Shown piece by piece: positions 41,201-48,119 of a stretch of 64,000 bases of DNA. The notes beneath the pieces are model-generated. The model saw only the letters and a list, made by a program, of their open reading frames with translations, searched no databases and was not told the origin of the DNA. The position numbers were made by a program, and so were the translations under genes. The stretch's first letter is position 1. Each line of letters opens with the position of its first letter. Origin of the DNA: Asticcacaulis sp. AC402 (GTDB lineage: Bacteria > Pseudomonadota > Alphaproteobacteria > Caulobacterales > Caulobacteraceae); assembly GCF_000495835.1 (NCBI RefSeq), contig NZ_AWGC01000018.1:1-64000 (forward strand), read 5' to 3'.

Positions 41201-44200
41201 ACCTCGTGAACGGTGGCGCCGGCGACGATACGATCTCCGGAGGTCTCGGCAACGACACTGCCAGCTATGGCAGTAACCGCGTCTATTATTCCGTCGTTCA
41301 GGATGGCCTTGCCGGCTACACCGTCGTCGCCAATCGCTCCGGCGAAGGCGAGGACGCGCTGAACGGCATAGAGACCGCAGCCTTCAACGACCTGAGTCTG
41401 GCGCTCGGCGCCGGCACGGCGGGCGAAATTCACACCGGCGACGGCGATGGCAACAGCCTGTCGGGCGGTGGTCTCGACGACAGCCTGGTCGGTCTCGATG
41501 GCAATGACACCCTGTCGGGCGGCAATGGCAACGACATCGTCCGCGGCGGTGACGGTGACGATAGCCTCCTGGCCGGATCCGGCTATGACGTCGTCTATGG
41601 CGATGCCGGCGATGACCAGGTCGCGGCTGGTGCCGGAGAAGATCAGGTCCGTGGCGGCGCGGGTGACGACACCCTGCTGGGTGAAGGCGACAATGATACT
41701 GTCTATGGCGACGGAGGCACGGACAGCCTGTCGGGCGGCGATGGCGCCGACCAGCTTTTCGGCAATGGCACCCTGAGCGGCGGCGAAGGCAATGACCTGG
41801 TCCGCGGCAGCGGTACGCTGTACGGCGACGGCGGCGATGACAGCCTCGAACTGACGGGCAGCGCCACGGTGTTTGGTGGCGCCGGCAACGACACGGTGTC
41901 GGAGCTGTGGCCCTATTTCGCCGACCACGCCATCTCTGGCGAAGCCGGCGACGATGTCATCAACTCTGGCTACGGCAATGACACGCTCAGCGGTGGTATC
42001 GGCAACGATACGCTGGGCGGTGGTGACAATGACGACAGCCTGGCGGGCGACGCCGGCGATGACCAGTTGGACGGCGGCAACAGCTATGACCGCATCGAAG
42101 GCGGCGACGGCAATGACACCCTCCTTGGCGGTGCGGGCGATGACCGGCTGTTCGGCCAGGCCGGCAACGATGTCTTCCATGCCCAGGGCGGCAATGACAA
42201 GATCTATGGCGGCGGCGGAGTCGATGTTGCCCACTACAGCGGCAACCGCAACGACTATACGATCGTCGAGGATAATGGCGTCATTATCGTCACCGACAAC
42301 CGCGGCGGCGCACCGGAAGGCCAGGATACGCTTTACGGCGTCTACACCCTGGTGTTTTCCGACGGCGATTATCAGGGCACACCGAACTACGGCTATAGCT
42401 ATACCGGTTCGGCGCTCAACGACACCATCACCGACCATTCCAGCGACGGCGTTGTCTCTGACCGTCCGGGCTCCAACGATGTCAGCTCCGGGGATGACAC
42501 CATCCGGGCGGGCGCCGGAAACGACTCCATCTCTGGCCTGGCGGGCGCCGATGAAATCCACGGCGAGGATGGCAACGATACGGTCGACGGCGGGACCGAA
42601 CCCGACCTGATCTACGGCGAAGCCGGCAGTGATGTTCTGAATGGCGGCGACGAAGACGACCGCCTCGACGGTGGCGCCGACAATGACGCCCTCACCGGCG
42701 GCGGCGGCGAGGACTACCTGCTGGGCGGTGACGGCAACGACAATCTGGCAGGCGGCGATCAGGACGACCTGATCGAAGCGGGCGCCGGCAGCGATACCCT
42801 GACCGGCAACAGCGGTGCCGACACCTTGTACGGTGAAGGCGACCACGATCTCATCTCTGACAGCGACGGCGACAACCTGGTGTTGGGAGGTGACGGCAAC
42901 GACACCCTCAGCGGCACGGGCGATCTGCGCGGCGAGGCCGGTGACGACGTCCTGACCGGCGGTGCTTTGACCCGCCTGAGCGGCGGCGAAGGCAACGACT
43001 CCCTGAGTGGTTCTGGCGACCTCAAAGGCGGCGACGGCGATGACCTGATCACGGCGAGCGCCTTTGGCGACACCATCGACGGTGGTCTCGGTGACGATAC
43101 GGTCGTCATGAGCGGTGACCGTGCCGGCTACGCCCTGATGGCGGTTGATGGCGGCGGCTATGCCGTCGTGCGCCTGGCGGATCTGTCGGCCGACCTGATC
43201 AGCGAGGTCGAACATCTGGTCTTTGCCGACGGTGAAGCGGCGCTGTCGGGCGGCGATATTGTTGCCGGAACGGACGACAACAACGACCTGACGGGTACGG
43301 CCTTCGACGACTCGATCTCGGGCGGCCTCGGCAACGACACAGTCACGGGTCTGGCCGGCAACGACCTGCTGTTCGGCGGTGACGGCAACGACGATATCGC
43401 GGCCGGAGACGGCCATGACCATGGCGACGGCGGTGCCGGTAACGACAGCCTGGCCGGCGGCCTCGGAAGCGATGTTCTGCTGGGCGGCCTGGGCCACGAC
43501 GCGGTGAGCGGCGGCGACGGCGATGACCGGGCCGAAGGCGGTGACGGCGTCGATACCCTGCATGGCGACGATGGCGATGACAACCTGTTCGGCGGCAACA
43601 GCAGCGACGTCTTGAACGGCGATGCCGGCAACGACACGCTGGACGGGGGCGCCGGCAGCGACTTTATCTGGGGCAGTGAAGGCGATGACGTCGTCAGCGG
43701 TGGAACCGGCGACGACGGCCTGGCCGGCGATGACGGTGCCGACAACCTCAGCGATGCCAGCGGCGACAACACCTTAAGCGGTGGTGCTGGCAACGACACC
43801 CTGTCCGGCACCGGTACGCTGGACGGCGGCGACGGTCATGATGCCATCAGCGGCTCAGGCACGCTCACTGGCGCAGAGGGCAACGACTCGCTTTCGGGCA
43901 GCGGTACCCTGTCCGGCGACGCCGGCGCGGACGTCGTGACGGGCGGCGGCAGTGCCGACACGCTGAGTGGTGGGGCTGATAACGATACGGTCTCCGGCAA
44001 CGGCGGCCATGATGACATCACTGGCGGTACGGGCGACGACGTCCTGACCGGCGGTGCCGGCAATGACACCTTGTCGGGCGACGACGGCAGCGATACGGCG
44101 ATCTTCGCCGGGGCGCGCGATCAGTACACGATCGTTTCCGACCAGGCCGGCGGCTACATCATCGTCGACAACTTCCCGGAAAATGGCGACGAAGGCACCG

Positions 44201-46902
44201 ACCATTTCTCGGGCGTCGAGTACCTGCAGTTCGCTGACCAGTTGATCGATGTCACGGCCTCGAACTTCGGCATCATTATCGACGGCAGCGCGATCGCCGA
44301 CAACAAGACCGGCACATCGGGCAACGACTTCCTGCGTGGCTTCGGCGGCCAGGACACCCTGACCGGTTTCGACGGCAATGACACCCTGATCGGTGATGAC
44401 GACGCCGACCAGTTGTCAGGCGGCAATGGCGAAGACGTTCTGAACGGGGGTTCTGCGGCGGACAACCTGGCCGGCGGCAGCGGAAACGACACCTATGCCG
44501 TTGACGACGCTGCCGACCTGATCGTCGAGAGCGACGGCGGCGGGACGGATCTGGTCCTGTCCGATGCGGCCGACTACGTCCTGGCGGCTCACGTCGAGAA
44601 CCTCAGCCTGCAAGGGCCCGGCCATATCAACGGCACTGGCAATGCGCTGAACAACCTGATCACCGGCAATGACGGCGATAACCTCCTGAGCGGCGGTGCG
44701 GGCGATGACACCCTCACCGGTGGACTGGGCGACGACACGGTTGCGGTCAGTGGTCTGCGCAGCGCCTATCACGTCACGGTTTCGGGCGGTGTCTACACCG
44801 TCCACGGCACCGACGGCGTCGATACGGTCAGCGGCGTCGAGAACATTCAGTTTGCAGATGGCACCTTCGATATCGCAGCCATTCTGCAGGTCGCTCCGGT
44901 GGCCGCCAGCCAGACCATCGGCAATGGCGTCGAGGGCGAAGTCATCGCAGGCACCATCGCCGCGAGCGACGCCGAGAACGACGCCCTGACCTACAGCATC
45001 GTCTCCGGACCGGCTCATGGCACGATCACGGCCTTTGATGCGGCGACCGGCGCCTTCACCTATACGCCGGACGCTGGCTACTATGGTCCGGACAGCTTCA
45101 CCTTCCGCGCCAATGACGGCTATGCCGACAGCAATGTCGCCACGGTCTCGCTGACCTTGTATCACCTGGTCCAGGGTGACGGCGGTGACAATACCCTGAC
45201 GGGCTCCGGTCTGGATGAGGTTGTGCGCGGCCTGAGCGGTCACGACAGCCTGGATGGCGGCACGGGTCTTGATACCCTGTCCGGCGGCGCCGGCAACGAC
45301 ACCTATGTCATCGCTGACGGCGATACCGTGGTGGAACTTGCCGACGAAGGCACGGATACGGTTGAGGCTTCGATCACCTATGGTCTCACCGCCCATGTTG
45401 AAAACCTGACCCTGACCGGTGCGGCGGCCATCAACGGCACCGGCAACGCTGGCGACAATGTTCTGACCGGCAACGCGGGTAACAACGCGCTGAGCGGCGG
45501 CCTGGGCAACGACACCTATGTCGTCCAGAATGCTGGCGACACGGTCGTCGAGGCATCGGGCGAGGGGACGGACGCGATCGTCGCTTCGGTCAGCTACAGC
45601 CTGGCCGGACGCGCGGTCGAAGCCCTGACCCTTACCGGATCGACCGATCTGACCGCTACCGGCAACAGCTTGGCCAACACCCTGAATGGCAATGCCGGCC
45701 ATAACCTGATCGACGGCGGCGCGGGTAACGACACTATGTCGGGCGGAGCGGGCAACGACACCTTCTCGGTCAACACCATCGGCGATGTCGTCAACGAAAA
45801 CGCCGATGAGGGTATCGATACTGTGCGCTCGGCGGCGACATTCTCCCTGGGCGCCAACCTCGAAAACCTGGTGCTGACGGGAGTCGCCACGATCAATGGC
45901 ACCGGCAACAGCCTGGGTAACAGCCTGACCGGCAACAGCGCGGTCAACGTCATGACGGGTGGTCTGGGTGACGACAGCTACTACGTCCAGACGGTGGGTG
46001 ACGATGTCGTCGAAGTCTCGGGTGAGGGCGCAGATGTCGTCTTCGCTTCGGTCAGCTACGACCTGAACGGCCGCCATGTCGAGACCCTGACCCTGACCGG
46101 TTCGGCCCATATCGACGCCATCGGCAACAGCGTGGCCAACATGCTGAATGGCAATGCCGGCAACAATCTGCTGGATGGTGGCGCGGGCTACGATACCTTC
46201 GCCGGCGGCGACGGCAATGACACCTATGTCGTCAACCTGTCGTCGGAAACCGTGACTGAAGGGCTCAATCAGGGTACCGACACCGTCCTGTCCTCGGCGA
46301 CCTTCACCCTGGGCGATCACCTGGAAAACCTGACCCTGACGGGTTCAGCCAACATCAGAGCCACGGGCAACGGGCTGAACAACGTCCTGATGGGCAATGA
46401 CGGGATCAACAGATTGACCGGCGGCCTGGGTAACGACACCTACTATGTTCAGAACACGGCCGACAATGTTGTCGAAAATGCCGGCGAAGGCACGGACCTG
46501 ATCTTCTCCAGTGTCAGCTACTCTCTATTGGGGCGCCTGGTCGAAACCCTGCAACTGACCGGCGCCGACAACATCGACGCCACCGGCAACAGTCAGTTCA
46601 ACAGCCTGATTGGCAACGCCGGTAACAATACGCTTAACGGCAAGGGCGGGGCGGACATCCTGACCGGCGGGCAGGGTGCGGACATCTTCCTGTTCGAAGC
46701 CGGCAGCCGTGCCGACACGGTGACCGACTTCAATGGTGCAGACGGCGATAGCCTCAACATCAATGCCTACACGCACGGTGTCGCCAATAACGGCCTGGTC
46801 ACCCAGGTCGGCAGCGATACCGTCATCAATCTGGGCGGCGGCAATGTCATCACCCTGCAAGGCGTGAACACTGCCGATGTCCTGGGGCATATCGTCTGGT
46901 AG
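32251..46902 (+). CDS. Giant RTX calcium-binding protein 2 (paralogue of the preceding giant)
   Basis: A 4883-residue RTX protein built like its neighbour. It opens with five HCBP-related modules (nt about 32380-32660, 32890-33180, 33420-33700, 33950-34230, 34460-34760) against three in giant 1; modules three and four are close copies of each other (VQSYNPWFGY / AQSYNPWFGY). RTX arrays with SGNR ... VTDNR ... LxFxD modules follow, then one cadherin/Ig-like domain (nt about 44890-45170), serralysin-type repeats and a secretion-like C-terminus with only two residue differences from giant 1 over the last ~80. Many central blocks are also nearly identical (nt 40430-40990, 43250-43800). Start ATG 32251 (MVDYNGTSGND) matches the paralogue and has GGGA upstream; an ATG two codons earlier is possible. 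No signal peptide; secretion by an ABC exporter encoded elsewhere is expected. Confidence 0.93.
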   Translation: MVDYNGTSGNDNFGGTVEDDTIRGNAGNDTLGGGAGNDVFVFAEGDGNDLIDVQNFAAADVDTIVIEGALTIDNVWMERVQSYNPSYGYGYFDLVIHYGSQGDTITLRGQFNNQLFGVTTYNAVQTLTIGGQTISLISDLELFGGNIGALLQGTDGNDTLWGEDGADPIYGYGGHDLIDAGSGNDVVYAGAGNDTVTAGTGDDLIYASSGDDRLVFRVGDGDDTIYVSDADVADADVIEILGNLTLTNVWFQRTQSYHPSYGYAFFDLIIHYGDQGDSITLVGQYYNQIFGVATYNEIRTLIVGGVAYDIVSHLDLRGTAAGETIQGNGGNDTLAGLDGNDGLYGYVGNDSINGGGGNDALSGHQGADTLIGGTGDDQIYGGAGDDRYVFTLGDGDDTINVQDYGAGDQDVIEITGDITIDDVWFQRVQSYNPWFGYIWQDLIIHFGDSGDSIYLSGQFQRQYFGSTDYNEITTLVINGVAYDLVDHLNLRGTDGSEYVLGNDGNDTLTALDGNDYVYGYEGNDVADGGAGIDTVYGAAGADTVTGGTGNDQLYGGEGNDSFVFAEGDGNDTLLVQDYAAGDQDVIVIEGDLTIDDVWFERAQSYNPWFGYVWQDLIIHYGDAGDTIYLSGQFQRQYFGNTNYNEIATLVVGGIAYNIVAHLNLRGTEASESVLGNGGNDTLTGFGGNDYLAGYTGNDSVDAGAGNDTVYGAEDVDTLIGGTGNDQLYSGSGDDIFRFTEGDGNDTISVQNSAAADSDTIELLGDLTINEIWFERTVSYNPWYGNVWQDLVLHYGEGTDSILLVEQFRNDISGTADYNWIDTLIVGGVTYSLSDGLSFRGTAGADPVVASNGDDRIAGLEGNDTIYAYEGDDTITGGLGNDLIYGYGGIDVALYDGQASDYTIVVNGSTTTVTDNRDGSPNGTDTLEGVELIEFAEQDAATGPVTRIGTAGNDTLNGGDFGDSIYGYDGDDVVTAGAGRDVVYGGAGADSLDLGAGDDTVDGGAGNDTVVAGDGNDSVSDTDGVNAVDGGAGADTIVSGGTVDGGDGNDSVVGTVATTDSLSGDSGNDTLRGGSGDMLSGGDGDDLVDATAQAGGTAGALTGGAGNDIMLASGGNSDGSINIIEGGVGADSITGGAYGDSLSGGDDDDQIRGDGGNDVMDGGTGLDTILINGNRADFTLVRDSETGVVTLTDNRDGAPQGVDTISGAEVLRFNDLDVTYQGRSLTGTEAGETITGSAANDTISSLGGNDTINGNGGADSVDAGAGDDYVSLSYQSDDVLGGDGNDTVSAGEGDNNVDGGTGGDSLYAGGGADTVTGGDGSDYISVGAGLNLVDGGLGNDSIYASGTVQGGEGADYINADQAVSFGATISGGAGNDHLVATQNNTGTINIIDGGADDDYIQAGNQADSLVGGTGNDSLWGYSGDDTVSGGDGGDYIHAGPGLNQVTGGDGNDTIYATGTADGGEGADVINADQAVDYGATLSGSAGDDYLLGTQNNSATVNLIDGGAGNDTVLGGNAGDSLVGGAGDDAIYGYGGDDTVDGGSGIDIFYINGNRADFSVTETAEGDVIVTDNRPEPNYGTDTLTGIEVIRFNDQDVSYQGLTLNGDGTGETMTGSAAGDTINGAGGGDRLEGEGGRDSLSGDAGNDSLYGGAGGDSLAGGDDNDLLLGEGGHDSLSGGAGDDEIGAEAGDDQVDGGTGRDTVSVNGNAADFTVSVDTLSGAVTLTDNRDGSPVGEDTLIGVELIRFNDEYVALAGNTGVVVLGDGVSNVLSGGLGNDSLYGYEGGDQISAGVGNDLIDGGDGADLAYGGDGNDTALGGEGNDQLIGDRGQDSLDGGTGQDLLWGGVASDTLTGGEGHDTLYGETGNDSLVGGEGNDYLNDSSGSNTLAGGGGNDTLYGNGTLSGGDGDDQVTVYGTGYGDAGNDSIDGVSGDQSLYGGAGDDKLRGMAGADYLDGGEGNDILQGDSAQDGDDTIAGGSGYDVAIYSGNAADYTISTVAGVTTVTDNRPGAPEGTDVLTGVELLMFDDGEYELIATATGIVVTGTGADDVIPGPTPFHDLNLNGNDTVDAGSGGDRVEAGGGHDVVLGRLANDVLEGGYGADTLIGGSGDDTLLGDTGHDVLYGSDGSAGGYSDDADGNTDGHPDFDRDSLDGGQGNDTLIGGNGEDRLTDWVGNNLLQGGDDGDNLLGNGTLEGGAGGDNITGYGSLKGEAGADTINAYTGATAEGGEGGDYLSGASPGGIDGSQTLLGGAGNDTIAANWGDDSASGGDGDDVMTGYYGHDTLQGDAGNDTISDISGNNSLSGGDGNDQLTGGDSDDTLSGNGDDDTLTGALGNDSLDGGAGQDVAMLSGNRAVYSVIQDGAGGYHIVNNRGSDGSDRLTAIETVRFADGDLVVSSANTGAILTADNSPSTLTGSAWDDSLTGGTAADVIVAAAGNDIVSGGEGGDSLDGGAGFDVLDGGADHDSIVGGTGEDSVLGGDGNDVLDGGDDADTVSGAAGDDTASGGAGHDVVSGGAGTDMLDGGLGNDTVTGNGTLSGADGNDSVDGSGQVSGDAGNDTVAGSGGIADGGEGDDQVRSYGGTGRGGDGNDTLQGYAAQTGQSADEYLDGGIGQDALYGYGGSDTLIGGQNDDTLSGGSGNDILYGGSGADRAYFAGNLGSYTVTTDEDNHVSIAGQGYAISYTVDEDGFVVGAAVVTGYDGTDVLYGVEALVFGDTELALLPYSNVGLELNGTSGDDIIIGDIGNDTMAGNGGHDRLTGDQGDDSLSGNDGNDVLYGDGGNDNLAGGEGQDHLYAGEGNDAAGGGDGNDTIDGGHGGDTLGGGLGDDSLLGGTGDDIVLGEDGNDTLSGGDGANLLSGGEGADSITNGGTGLASGNAGDDWLWGNGQLLGDAGNDTLYAWSEGFGDSEADVLYVVSGGTGDGGSGNDTLAGWDPYSSDGAQTLDGSTGDDVVSGNHSDDSLLGGTGNDTVSGGTGNDTIDGGDDDDLVNGGAGDDTISGGLGNDTASYGSNRVYYSVVQDGLAGYTVVANRSGEGEDALNGIETAAFNDLSLALGAGTAGEIHTGDGDGNSLSGGGLDDSLVGLDGNDTLSGGNGNDIVRGGDGDDSLLAGSGYDVVYGDAGDDQVAAGAGEDQVRGGAGDDTLLGEGDNDTVYGDGGTDSLSGGDGADQLFGNGTLSGGEGNDLVRGSGTLYGDGGDDSLELTGSATVFGGAGNDTVSELWPYFADHAISGEAGDDVINSGYGNDTLSGGIGNDTLGGGDNDDSLAGDAGDDQLDGGNSYDRIEGGDGNDTLLGGAGDDRLFGQAGNDVFHAQGGNDKIYGGGGVDVAHYSGNRNDYTIVEDNGVIIVTDNRGGAPEGQDTLYGVYTLVFSDGDYQGTPNYGYSYTGSALNDTITDHSSDGVVSDRPGSNDVSSGDDTIRAGAGNDSISGLAGADEIHGEDGNDTVDGGTEPDLIYGEAGSDVLNGGDEDDRLDGGADNDALTGGGGEDYLLGGDGNDNLAGGDQDDLIEAGAGSDTLTGNSGADTLYGEGDHDLISDSDGDNLVLGGDGNDTLSGTGDLRGEAGDDVLTGGALTRLSGGEGNDSLSGSGDLKGGDGDDLITASAFGDTIDGGLGDDTVVMSGDRAGYALMAVDGGGYAVVRLADLSADLISEVEHLVFADGEAALSGGDIVAGTDDNNDLTGTAFDDSISGGLGNDTVTGLAGNDLLFGGDGNDDIAAGDGHDHGDGGAGNDSLAGGLGSDVLLGGLGHDAVSGGDGDDRAEGGDGVDTLHGDDGDDNLFGGNSSDVLNGDAGNDTLDGGAGSDFIWGSEGDDVVSGGTGDDGLAGDDGADNLSDASGDNTLSGGAGNDTLSGTGTLDGGDGHDAISGSGTLTGAEGNDSLSGSGTLSGDAGADVVTGGGSADTLSGGADNDTVSGNGGHDDITGGTGDDVLTGGAGNDTLSGDDGSDTAIFAGARDQYTIVSDQAGGYIIVDNFPENGDEGTDHFSGVEYLQFADQLIDVTASNFGIIIDGSAIADNKTGTSGNDFLRGFGGQDTLTGFDGNDTLIGDDDADQLSGGNGEDVLNGGSAADNLAGGSGNDTYAVDDAADLIVESDGGGTDLVLSDAADYVLAAHVENLSLQGPGHINGTGNALNNLITGNDGDNLLSGGAGDDTLTGGLGDDTVAVSGLRSAYHVTVSGGVYTVHGTDGVDTVSGVENIQFADGTFDIAAILQVAPVAASQTIGNGVEGEVIAGTIAASDAENDALTYSIVSGPAHGTITAFDAATGAFTYTPDAGYYGPDSFTFRANDGYADSNVATVSLTLYHLVQGDGGDNTLTGSGLDEVVRGLSGHDSLDGGTGLDTLSGGAGNDTYVIADGDTVVELADEGTDTVEASITYGLTAHVENLTLTGAAAINGTGNAGDNVLTGNAGNNALSGGLGNDTYVVQNAGDTVVEASGEGTDAIVASVSYSLAGRAVEALTLTGSTDLTATGNSLANTLNGNAGHNLIDGGAGNDTMSGGAGNDTFSVNTIGDVVNENADEGIDTVRSAATFSLGANLENLVLTGVATINGTGNSLGNSLTGNSAVNVMTGGLGDDSYYVQTVGDDVVEVSGEGADVVFASVSYDLNGRHVETLTLTGSAHIDAIGNSVANMLNGNAGNNLLDGGAGYDTFAGGDGNDTYVVNLSSETVTEGLNQGTDTVLSSATFTLGDHLENLTLTGSANIRATGNGLNNVLMGNDGINRLTGGLGNDTYYVQNTADNVVENAGEGTDLIFSSVSYSLLGRLVETLQLTGADNIDATGNSQFNSLIGNAGNNTLNGKGGADILTGGQGADIFLFEAGSRADTVTDFNGADGDSLNINAYTHGVANNGLVTQVGSDTVINLGGGNVITLQGVNTADVLGHIVW

Positions 46903-46910
46903 AAACGGGA

Positions 46911-46952
46911 CGAATACCCGGCGTCAGCATCAAAAATGACGCTGGGTATTCG
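46911..46952 (+). terminator. Strong hairpin after RTX giant 2
   Basis: CGAATACCCGGCGTCA (46911-46926) pairs with TGACGCTGGGTATTCG (46937-46952) with a single mismatch. No T-tract follows, so it may terminate inefficiently or protect the mRNA 3' end. It starts eight bases after the stop codon. Confidence 0.6.
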
Positions 46953-46998
46953 CTCACTTCAGCTCAATAGCCGGATTGTGGTCGTCATGTTGTAGCAT

Positions 46999-47130
46999 GT
47001 GGTCGAGGCCCTGACCTTCCTGCCGGGCGCGGCGCTCTTCCTGCAACTGCACTTTCTGGCATGGCACGGAATGTTCGATGGGCCGACAGCGGCCGAGCTT
47101 CGAGACTGTTTTGAAAATGGGTCAGGCTGA
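46999..47130 (+). pseudogene. Possible gene remnant ending inside the MITE-like element
   Basis: A plus-strand frame reads VVEALTFLPGAALFLQLHFL, then AWHGMFDGPTAAEL, and looks like coding sequence with a hydrophobic stretch. It runs into the element at 47102 and stops. It has no upstream context, because TAG lies two codons before. It could be a decayed membrane-protein fragment; no family is recognised. Confidence 0.25.
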
Positions 47131-47243
47131 GCCAAAAAGGGCTGGTTCCGAGACCCGGAGCGGAGCGTACCCAAGTACGTGAGCACCGGAAGCGAAGAAA
47201 ACCGCCGTTTGCAGGCCAGCGTCACCCTTTTACAAACAGTCTC
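47102..47243. mobile_element. MITE-like element with ~27-bp terminal inverted repeats
   Basis: The left end GAGACTGTTTTGAAAATGGG and the right end (reverse complement GAGACTGTTTGTAAAAGGGT) match over about 27 bases, with CAGGCTG and GACGCTG extending the similarity. The interior holds a CGGAGCGGAGCGTACCCAAG / GTACGTGAGCACCGGAAGCG hairpin-like core and no coding frame. The element directly abuts the stop codon of the GNAT gene (47244). Confidence 0.75.
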
Positions 47244-47774
47244 TCATGCGGCCAAGACCATATGGCTAGGTTTAAGGTATTTGTGCATGACGTAGTCGGT
47301 AAAGGCATAGTCACCGAATTCGCTGCTGATCTCACGCGCCACGGCGAAGCCCGAACGCAGGCAGAAATCTACCGAGCCGTCGTCGCCCTTATGAACCAGA
47401 ATGACAACGTCTCGGGCCGCGGCGAAGTGATCCTGCGCGGCGCGGACCAGCGCTCTTCCCAGGCCGTAGCCGCGGAAATCGTTCATGACATAGAGGTGGG
47501 TGATGACCACGCGGCTGCCCTCGAGGTGAGCCGAGGCAAAGCCGACATCGACGCGGCCGACCTGGGCGATGAAGTGGGCAAAACCCCGGTCGCGCATGTC
47601 CTCTTCCATCTGATCGAGATCAAACAGGGTGCTGACGGTCTCGTCCATATCGACCGGAGCGATGGTGCAACGGTGGTGTTTTGTCCAGATGATCATGGCG
47701 AGTTCGCGGACGTCGTCGAGTTCGTCGAGGGTAACGGATCGGACCTGAACGGGTCCTTGGGCATGACTTGACAT
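47244..47774 (-). CDS. GNAT-family N-acetyltransferase (paralogue 1)
   Basis: A 176-residue acetyl-CoA-dependent N-acetyltransferase. The acetyl-CoA binding loop is RGYGLGRALV, preceded by the beta-4 strand VVITHLYVMNDF. The start of the fold (VRELAMIIWTKHHRCTIAP) is shared with the paralogue at 48120-48632. Start ATG at 47774 has GGAG seven bases upstream. The substrate is not predictable. A GATAATGATTATGATTGTC sequence lies about 260 bp upstream. Its 3' end is bounded by a MITE-like element, which may have changed the last residues. Confidence 0.88.
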   Translation of the reverse strand: MSSHAQGPVQVRSVTLDELDDVRELAMIIWTKHHRCTIAPVDMDETVSTLFDLDQMEEDMRDRGFAHFIAQVGRVDVGFASAHLEGSRVVITHLYVMNDFRGYGLGRALVRAAQDHFAAARDVVILVHKGDDGSVDFCLRSGFAVAREISSEFGDYAFTDYVMHKYLKPSHMVLAA

Positions 47775-48119
47775 CAGAGGGCTCCACGTTCTTGGGTGGG
47801 GTGGATTGGCTGGGCGACTGGCTATGAGGTCTGTCCGGAGCTGATCTGTCCCGGCACAGTAAATGCTATAACAGCAGGTCTGACGCCTGCCTTGCCGCAG
47901 TAACAAAGTGTTAACTGTAATGAATGCAGCATTAATATTTGTAGCATGAAAATACGGCGGCAAAAAGAGCAGGTCTACCCGATAACGCGATATTGACCGC
48001 GCAAATCTCCCGATCTGCGTGCATAATTAATGAATCGATAATGATTATGATTGTCGTTTAAGTAAAGTTTGAAACATGTAAGCTTCTGTACTCAAATCAT
48101 AAGCGCAGCATAAGCGCGA
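47775..48119. other. Intergenic region between two GNAT genes
   Basis: AT-rich compared with its surroundings, and no gene is supported in these 345 bases. It should contain the promoter of the 47244-47774 gene. The only standout is a Fur-box-like 19-mer at 48037-48055. Confidence 0.5.
48037..48055. promoter_or_regulatory. Fur-box-like 19-mer
   Basis: GATAATGATTATGATTGTC matches the classical Fur consensus GATAATGATAATCATTATC at 16 of 19 positions. It lies about 260 bp upstream of the first GNAT gene, rather far for direct repression, and some alphaproteobacterial Fur proteins use other motifs, so function is uncertain. Confidence 0.35.

Noticed and set aside
17196-46890. Very long minus-strand open frames inside the RTX genes (up to about 1360 codons, e.g. 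35305-39345, 39475-43563, 24387-27305)
   Set aside because: They are antisense shadows of the GGC-AAT-GAC type codon pattern in the RTX repeats. Their translations are monotonous V/A/I/D repeats with no ribosome sites, and they disappear where the RTX repeats end.
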